Made by a program: the position numbers and the translations under genes
Notes under the pieces: model-generated
Database searches by the model: none
What the model was told of the DNA's origin: nothing
What the model saw: only the letters and a program-made list of their open reading frames with translations
NCBI GenBank assembly: GCA_937875615.1
Contig: CALNBU010001025.1
Location: forward strand, 1 to 10,924
DNA from: an uncultured Archangium sp.
Lineage (GTDB): Bacteria; Myxococcota; Myxococcia; Myxococcales; Myxococcaceae
Direction: 5' to 3'
DNA: 10,924 bases
Shown: piece by piece, positions 6,996 through 10,924 of the stretch
Position numbering within the stretch: position 1 is the first letter of the stretch
How the letters are laid out: each line of letters begins with the position of its first letter

Positions 6996-7538
6996 TCATT
7001 CCACCAGGTCGCCCTGGGGCTCCTTCCCGGCGAGGTTCCGGCCCTCGATGGTCAGCAGGAACGCGGTGACCTTGCGCACCTTGTCGGGGCCCAGCATCGA
7101 CCCCCACGGCGGCATGCCCTTCTCGGGGAAGCCCTCGTTGACCGCCCGCACCAGGTCCGCCGGCTTGTTGCCGTGGAGCCAGTGCCGGTCGGTGAGGTTG
7201 GGGCCCACCAGCCCCTGCCCCTCGGCCGCGTGGCACGACGCGCAGGTGGAGGCGAAGACCTTCTTCCCTTCGTCCACCATGGCCGGATCCCTGGAGAGGG
7301 CGATGATGGCCTCGTCGCTGGTGGGGTTGGCCTCGAGGCGCGCCTTCTTCAGCGCCGCCACCTCCGCCCGGTACACGTCTTCGTGGGTGTCGACCTTCCC
7401 CACGGTGTGGAAGACGAACCAGTAGCCGAAGCCGAAGATGATGGTGGCGAAGAGGATGAACAGCCACCAGTTGGGGAGGTGGTTGTCCTCCTCCTTGATG
7501 CCGTCGTACTCGTGGACGATCTGCGATTCCTGGCTCAC
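6996..7538 (-). CDS. ccoP: CcoP, single-heme c subunit of cbb3 oxidase
   Basis: 180 residues from a GTG at 7538 that overlaps the ccoQ stop (GTGA), with GAGGAG 8 bases upstream. The N-terminus (YDGIKEEDNHLPNWW, residues 11-25) is the FixP_N signature, and one transmembrane helix spans about 24-43. A single cytochrome c domain follows: CASCH (Cys99, Cys102, His103), GPNLTDRHWLHG (112-123) and GMPPWG (141-146), with Met142 as likely axial ligand. CcoP usually has about 290-310 residues and two heme c groups. Here the second heme domain is absent, and the protein stops cleanly about 12 residues after the first fold. No CxxCH is seen in other frames before ccoG starts two bases after the last sense codon's stop begins to be read out, so a frameshift is not indicated. 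Its role would be to pass electrons from soluble cytochrome c to the CcoO heme. Confidence 0.94.
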   Translation of the reverse strand: MSQESQIVHEYDGIKEEDNHLPNWWLFILFATIIFGFGYWFVFHTVGKVDTHEDVYRAEVAALKKARLEANPTSDEAIIALSRDPAMVDEGKKVFASTCASCHAAEGQGLVGPNLTDRHWLHGNKPADLVRAVNEGFPEKGMPPWGSMLGPDKVRKVTAFLLTIEGRNLAGKEPQGDLVE

Positions 7539-7711
7539 GGCCTTTTCTCCTCGTGGTCCTGCAGGGGCAACGCGGCCACCGCGTCGAAGTCGGTCTTGCG
7601 GCGCAGGGCGAAGGTGCGCAGCACCACCAGCGCGAAGAAGACGAGGAACAGCGCCATCGCGAAGAGCGGCAGCGCGGTGAAGCTCATCCCGGCGAAGAAC
7701 TGCTTGTACAT
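7535..7711 (-). CDS. ccoQ: CcoQ/FixQ, small membrane subunit of cbb3 oxidase
   Basis: 58 residues, beginning MYKQFFAGMSFTALPLFAM. One transmembrane helix spans about 11-31, followed by a basic stretch (LRRK, 36-39) and an acidic tail ending DHEEKRP. Size, topology and place between ccoO and ccoP are those of CcoQ, a poorly conserved subunit known to stabilise the CcoP association. The ATG at 7711 follows the ccoNO stop by one base (TGACATG) and has a strong GGGAGGGAAG site upstream. Its TGA overlaps the GTG start of ccoP. Identification rests mainly on position and topology, since the family has little sequence conservation. Confidence 0.85.
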   Translation of the reverse strand: MYKQFFAGMSFTALPLFAMALFLVFFALVVLRTFALRRKTDFDAVAALPLQDHEEKRP

Positions 7712-7712
7712 G

Positions 7713-10046
7713 TCACTTCCCTCCCAGGGCGGCGGTCTTCGGCGCCTCGGCGAGCGGCTTGACGCCCACGTCGCGCCCCAGCCGCTGCAGGTAGGCGATG
7801 AGCGCCACCATCTCGCTGTTCCACTCCAGGTCGACGCCGCCCAGCTTGAGGTCGGCCACCACCGCCGCGCCCTGCGCCTCCTGCGCCGTCACCGCGGAGT
7901 CGATGTCGTCGTTGGTGTACGGCACGCCCAGCTTCTGCATCAGCGCCAGCTTCTTGCCGCCCAGCCTGGCGTCGATGCGGCCCTCCTTGAGCCAGCCGTA
8001 CGAGGGCATGTTCGAGCCCTCGCTGGTGGCGCGCGGGTCCATCAGGTGGGTGTAGTGCCAGAGGTTGGGGTAGCGGCCGCCGATGCGGTGGAGGTCCGGC
8101 CCGGTGCGCTTGGAGCCCCACTGGAAGGGGAAGTCGTAGATGAACTCCTCGGCGCGGGAGGCCTCGCCGTAGCGCTGGTACTCCGCCGTCATGGGGCGAA
8201 TCATCTGCGAGTGGCACACGTAGCAACCCTCGCGCACGTAGAGGTCGCGGCCCTGCAGCTCGAGCGCGGTGTAGGGCTTCTGGCTCTCGCCGCTGGCGGG
8301 CACCGCCTGCTTCACCAGCACCGTGGGGAGAATCTCCGCCACGCCGCCGATGAGCACCGCGATGAGCGTCAGCACGGTGAAGGCCAGCGGCCGGCGCTCG
8401 ATGAGCCCGAACCACGAGAGGCCGCCGGTGCCGTCCTTGCGCTTCTGGTTGAGCAGGTAGGCCAGCTCGCCCACCACCAGCACCGCCTGCGCCAGCACCA
8501 CGCCGACGAAGAGGCTGTCGGCGGCGAAGAAGCCCAGCATCAGCACCAGGCCCACCGCCGAGAACCACAGCGGACGCCCCGCCAGCACCGCGCCCACGCC
8601 GGGCTGCGGCTCCGCCTCGACCACCGTCACGTCCGCCGCGCCGTCGACCTTCTTCGCGCCGGCGATGGTCTTGCCGAGGTTCCACATCATCATCACGAAG
8701 CCGATGAGGTAGAGCCCGCCGCCCAGCGCGCGGGCGATGTACATGGGGCGGATGGCCAGCAGGGTCTCGACGAAGGACGGGTAGACGAGGGTGCCGTCAG
8801 GGTTCAGCGCCCGCCACATCAGGCCCTGGTTGATGCCAGAGGCCCACATCGCCACCATGTAGATGACGATGCCCACCGTCGCGAGCCAGAAGTGGGCATC
8901 GGCCGCGGCCTTCGAGTGCAGCGGCTTGTTCCACAGCCGCGGCGTCAGCCAGTAGAACATGCCGGCCGCCATCAGCCCGTTCCAGCCGAGCGCGCCGCCG
9001 TGCACGTGGCCGATGATCCAGTCGGTGTAGTGACCCAGCGCCGACACCGACTTGATGGACAGCAGCGGTCCCTCGAAGGTGGCCATGCCGTAGAAGGTGA
9101 TGCCGGCCACGAAGAACTTGAGCACCGGGTCTTCGCGCACCTTGTTCCACGCGCCCCGCAGCGTCAGCAGGCCGTTGAGCATGCCGCCCCACGACGGCGC
9201 CCACAGCATCAACGAGAACACCATGCCCAGGGACTGCGCCCAGTTGGGCAGCGCGGTGTAGAGCAGGTGGTGCGGCCCCGCCCAGATGTACATGAACACC
9301 AGCGCCCAGAAGTGGATGATGGAGAGCCGGTACGAGTACACCGGCCGCTCCGCCGCCTTGGGCAGGAAGTAGTACATGATGCCGAGGATTGGCGTGGTGA
9401 GGAAGAAGGCGACGGCGTTGTGCCCGTACCACCACTGCACCAGCGCATCCTGAACGCCGGAGAAGACCGAGTAGCTCTTGAGCGGCGAGAGCGGCAGCGC
9501 CAGCGAGTTGACGATGTGCAGCACCGCCACGGTGACGATGGTGGCGATGTAGAACCAGATGGCGACGTAGAGGTGCTTCTCGTTCCGCTTCGCCAGCGTC
9601 CCGAAGAAGTTGATGGCGAAGACCACCCAGATGAGGGTGATGGCCAGGTCGATGGGCCACTCCAGCTCGGCGTACTCCTTCGAGGTGGTGATGCCGAGCG
9701 GCAGCGTGATGGCGGCGGCGACGATGATGAGCTGCCAGCCCCAGAAGTGGATGTTGGACAGCGCGTCGCTGAAGGTGCGCGTCTTCAGCAGCCGCTGCGT
9801 CGAGTAGTAGACGCCGGCGAACATCATGTTGCCCACGAAGGCGAAGATGACCGCGTTGGTGTGCAGCGGGCGGAGCCGCGAGAACGTGGTGTAGGGGATG
9901 CCGAAGTTCAGCGCCGGCCAGGCCAGCTGCAGCGCCGCCCACAGACCCACCAGCATGCCTACGGCGCCGAAGACAATCGACGCCAGCATGAACCGGCGGA
10001 CTGTCTCATCGTCGTACGAGATGCGTTCGATACGGCTCGTCGTCAT
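7713..10046 (-). CDS. ccoNO: CcoNO, fused catalytic and heme c subunits of cbb3 oxidase
   Basis: 777 residues. Residues 1 to about 465 are CcoN, the heme-copper core that reduces O2. All key residues are visible: low-spin heme b ligands His62 (RPLHTN) and His349, heme b3 ligand His347 (GHVHGG), CuB ligands His209 (WWYGHN), His259 and His260 (AGPHH), and Tyr253, which matches the cross-linked tyrosine of cbb3 enzymes. Residues about 490-532 add two hydrophobic helices at the junction. From about 545 the protein is CcoO: a membrane anchor (553-578), heme c site CYVCH (Cys608, Cys611, His612) and likely axial Met680 in SNMPSYGW. The frame runs without interruption through the junction, so this is a true fusion, as known in some Deltaproteobacteria and Bacteroidetes. 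The ATG at 10046 overlaps the ccoS stop (ATGA), with AAGGAAG upstream. Confidence 0.97.
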   Translation of the reverse strand: MTTSRIERISYDDETVRRFMLASIVFGAVGMLVGLWAALQLAWPALNFGIPYTTFSRLRPLHTNAVIFAFVGNMMFAGVYYSTQRLLKTRTFSDALSNIHFWGWQLIIVAAAITLPLGITTSKEYAELEWPIDLAITLIWVVFAINFFGTLAKRNEKHLYVAIWFYIATIVTVAVLHIVNSLALPLSPLKSYSVFSGVQDALVQWWYGHNAVAFFLTTPILGIMYYFLPKAAERPVYSYRLSIIHFWALVFMYIWAGPHHLLYTALPNWAQSLGMVFSLMLWAPSWGGMLNGLLTLRGAWNKVREDPVLKFFVAGITFYGMATFEGPLLSIKSVSALGHYTDWIIGHVHGGALGWNGLMAAGMFYWLTPRLWNKPLHSKAAADAHFWLATVGIVIYMVAMWASGINQGLMWRALNPDGTLVYPSFVETLLAIRPMYIARALGGGLYLIGFVMMMWNLGKTIAGAKKVDGAADVTVVEAEPQPGVGAVLAGRPLWFSAVGLVLMLGFFAADSLFVGVVLAQAVLVVGELAYLLNQKRKDGTGGLSWFGLIERRPLAFTVLTLIAVLIGGVAEILPTVLVKQAVPASGESQKPYTALELQGRDLYVREGCYVCHSQMIRPMTAEYQRYGEASRAEEFIYDFPFQWGSKRTGPDLHRIGGRYPNLWHYTHLMDPRATSEGSNMPSYGWLKEGRIDARLGGKKLALMQKLGVPYTNDDIDSAVTAQEAQGAAVVADLKLGGVDLEWNSEMVALIAYLQRLGRDVGVKPLAEAPKTAALGGK

Positions 10047-10198
10047 CGGTGCTCTTCCTTCCGTTCTTCATCGAGGGGCTGCAGCGAGAGGCGCTCGGAG
10101 TGCTCCAGCGTGCGCTCGCGCACCGTCCACACGAAGAGGACGACGGCCAGCGCCACCAGGGTGAGACTCACGAAGACCTGCAGGGCGATGACGCTCAT
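10043..10198 (-). CDS. ccoS: CcoS, small cbb3 oxidase assembly protein
   Basis: 51 residues, beginning MSVIALQVFVSLTLVALAVV. One transmembrane helix spans about 4-24. FVWTVRERT (22-30) replaces the FLWAVRSGQ signature of CcoS, and PLDEE (41-45) sits where the family has an acidic DDE-like motif. CcoS is needed for insertion of heme and CuB into CcoN. The start lies 3 bases after the ccoI stop, with GGGGTGA just upstream, and the stop overlaps the ccoNO start. The position between ccoI and ccoN supports the call; the sequence alone is short and divergent. Confidence 0.85.
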   Translation of the reverse strand: MSVIALQVFVSLTLVALAVVLFVWTVRERTLEHSERLSLQPLDEERKEEHR

Positions 10199-10201
10199 GA
10201 C

Positions 10202-10924
10202 TCACCCCGCATGAATTGCGCGCCCGGGGGCGTCGGTGCAGGCGTTGCGCTCGAGGGTGTCGTTCTGGTCATCGCTGGCGGCTTCCTGTGCACGCGCCCT
10301 GCCAAGGCTGCGGACGGTGAAGAGCAACAGCGTCAGGGTGCTGGCCGGCATGCTGACGGCCGCGGCCAGCGGCGACATCACCCCCAGCAGCGCGGCGGTG
10401 ACGGCCAGCACGTTGTAGAGCGCCGAGAGCGCCACGATGCGGCGGCTCACCCGGCGGAAGCGCGCCGCGGCGTCCAGCGCCTCACACACCGGCGCCAGGC
10501 TGCGGCCCACCAGGAAGAAGTCGCTGCGCGCGGGCATCACCGGGCGCTCGATGGCGGGCGTGCCGGCCAGCAGCGCCGCCTCGAAGGCCGGGGCGTCGTT
10601 GACGCCGTCGCCCAGGTACAGCACCTGCTCCGCGCCCAGCGCCCGGAGCCGACTCGCCTTCTCTTCCGGCGTGCAGTCTCCCACCGCGTGCGAGGGGTCG
10701 AGGCCCAGGGCCTCGGCCAGCTTCGTCACCCGCGCCTGGCCGTCGCCCGACAGCAGCCACAGCCCGTAGCCGCGCGCCGTCAGCCGCTGCAGCAGCGCGC
10801 GGGTCTGCGGCCGCGGCACGTCGTCGAAGTCGAAGCGCGCCAGCGCCTCGCCGTCGCGGGTGAGCGCGGTGCCGCCCCCGGGCGCCCGGCCGGCGATCGT
10901 CATCGCCCACCCCTCGTCGTGGAC
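10202..10924 (-). CDS. ccoI: CcoI, copper-exporting P-type ATPase, C-terminal part (5' end missing)
   Basis: The frame is open to the right edge of the window, giving 240 visible residues, the C-terminal third of a P1B-type ATPase. The Met at 10903 is internal. Visible parts: the LSGD segment of the phosphorylation domain, the conserved Lys89 in TPEEK, the hinge motif GDGVNDAPA (105-113), and the last two membrane helices. Those helices carry YN (170-171) and MPAST (192-196), where copper ATPases typically have MSxSS. The metal-binding domain, CPC motif and phosphorylated DKTGT lie outside the window. Association with ccoS and ccoNO marks it as CcoI/FixI, which supplies copper for CuB rather than acting in detoxification. 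It is the first gene of the visible operon; its promoter is not in view. A general CopA is the alternative, less likely in this context. Confidence 0.9.
   Translation of the reverse strand, partial: VHDEGWAMTIAGRAPGGGTALTRDGEALARFDFDDVPRPQTRALLQRLTARGYGLWLLSGDGQARVTKLAEALGLDPSHAVGDCTPEEKASRLRALGAEQVLYLGDGVNDAPAFEAALLAGTPAIERPVMPARSDFFLVGRSLAPVCEALDAAARFRRVSRRIVALSALYNVLAVTAALLGVMSPLAAAVSMPASTLTLLLFTVRSLGRARAQEAASDDQNDTLERNACTDAPGRAIHAG

Noticed and set aside
8213..8228. TGGCAC followed by GCA, resembling a sigma-54 -24/-12 promoter
   Set aside because: The -12 element does not match at the required spacing, and it lies on the plus strand inside ccoNO, pointing at no gene.
6906..10214. A plus-strand open frame of 1102 codons antisense to the cbb3 genes
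   Set aside because: It is rich in Arg, His, Val and Gln, has no recognisable domain, and mirrors genuine oxidase genes. Long antisense frames are expected in DNA with strong GC bias at third positions.

Overview
This is a very GC-rich, densely coded stretch with overlapping genes. It most likely comes from a myxobacterium (Myxococcota, formerly Deltaproteobacteria, perhaps Cystobacterineae). The reasons are an NtrC-type regulator, a heme-globin histidine kinase of the kind characterised from Anaeromyxobacter (AfGcHK), Gly-rich linkers ahead of Cys-rich secreted domains, and a fused ccoNO gene. No RNA gene, insertion sequence, CRISPR array or phage gene was seen. Taxonomy is inferred from gene style, not from a marker gene.

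Left part, plus strand. Positions 1-525 are the 3' end of a cysteine-rich, probably exported protein. Then come two tightly coupled signalling genes: a soluble globin-coupled histidine kinase (560-1675) and a receiver-plus-kinase protein (1672-2730), joined by an ATGA overlap. A lipoprotein gene follows (2790-4211), with a Gly-rich tether and six Cx3C repeats.

Right part, minus strand. One compact operon reads right to left: ccoI (partial, runs off the window), ccoS, a fused ccoNO, ccoQ, a single-heme ccoP, ccoG and, 17 bases further on, a sigma-54-dependent response regulator. It encodes a cbb3-type high-affinity cytochrome c oxidase with its copper-loading and assembly factors. The lipoprotein gene and the regulator gene converge with only 6 bases between their stop codons.

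Working model (inference). The globin kinase senses O2 or a related heme ligand and signals to the receiver of its partner kinase. Neither protein has a DNA-binding output. The regulator at the end of the cbb3 operon is a complete sigma-54 activator with no kinase directly beside it. Together they could form an oxygen-responsive relay controlling respiration, a functional analogue of FixL/FixJ built from different parts. The sequence shows the parts and their proximity but does not prove the wiring. All intergenic gaps are under 60 bases, and the promoter of the cbb3 operon lies beyond the right edge.
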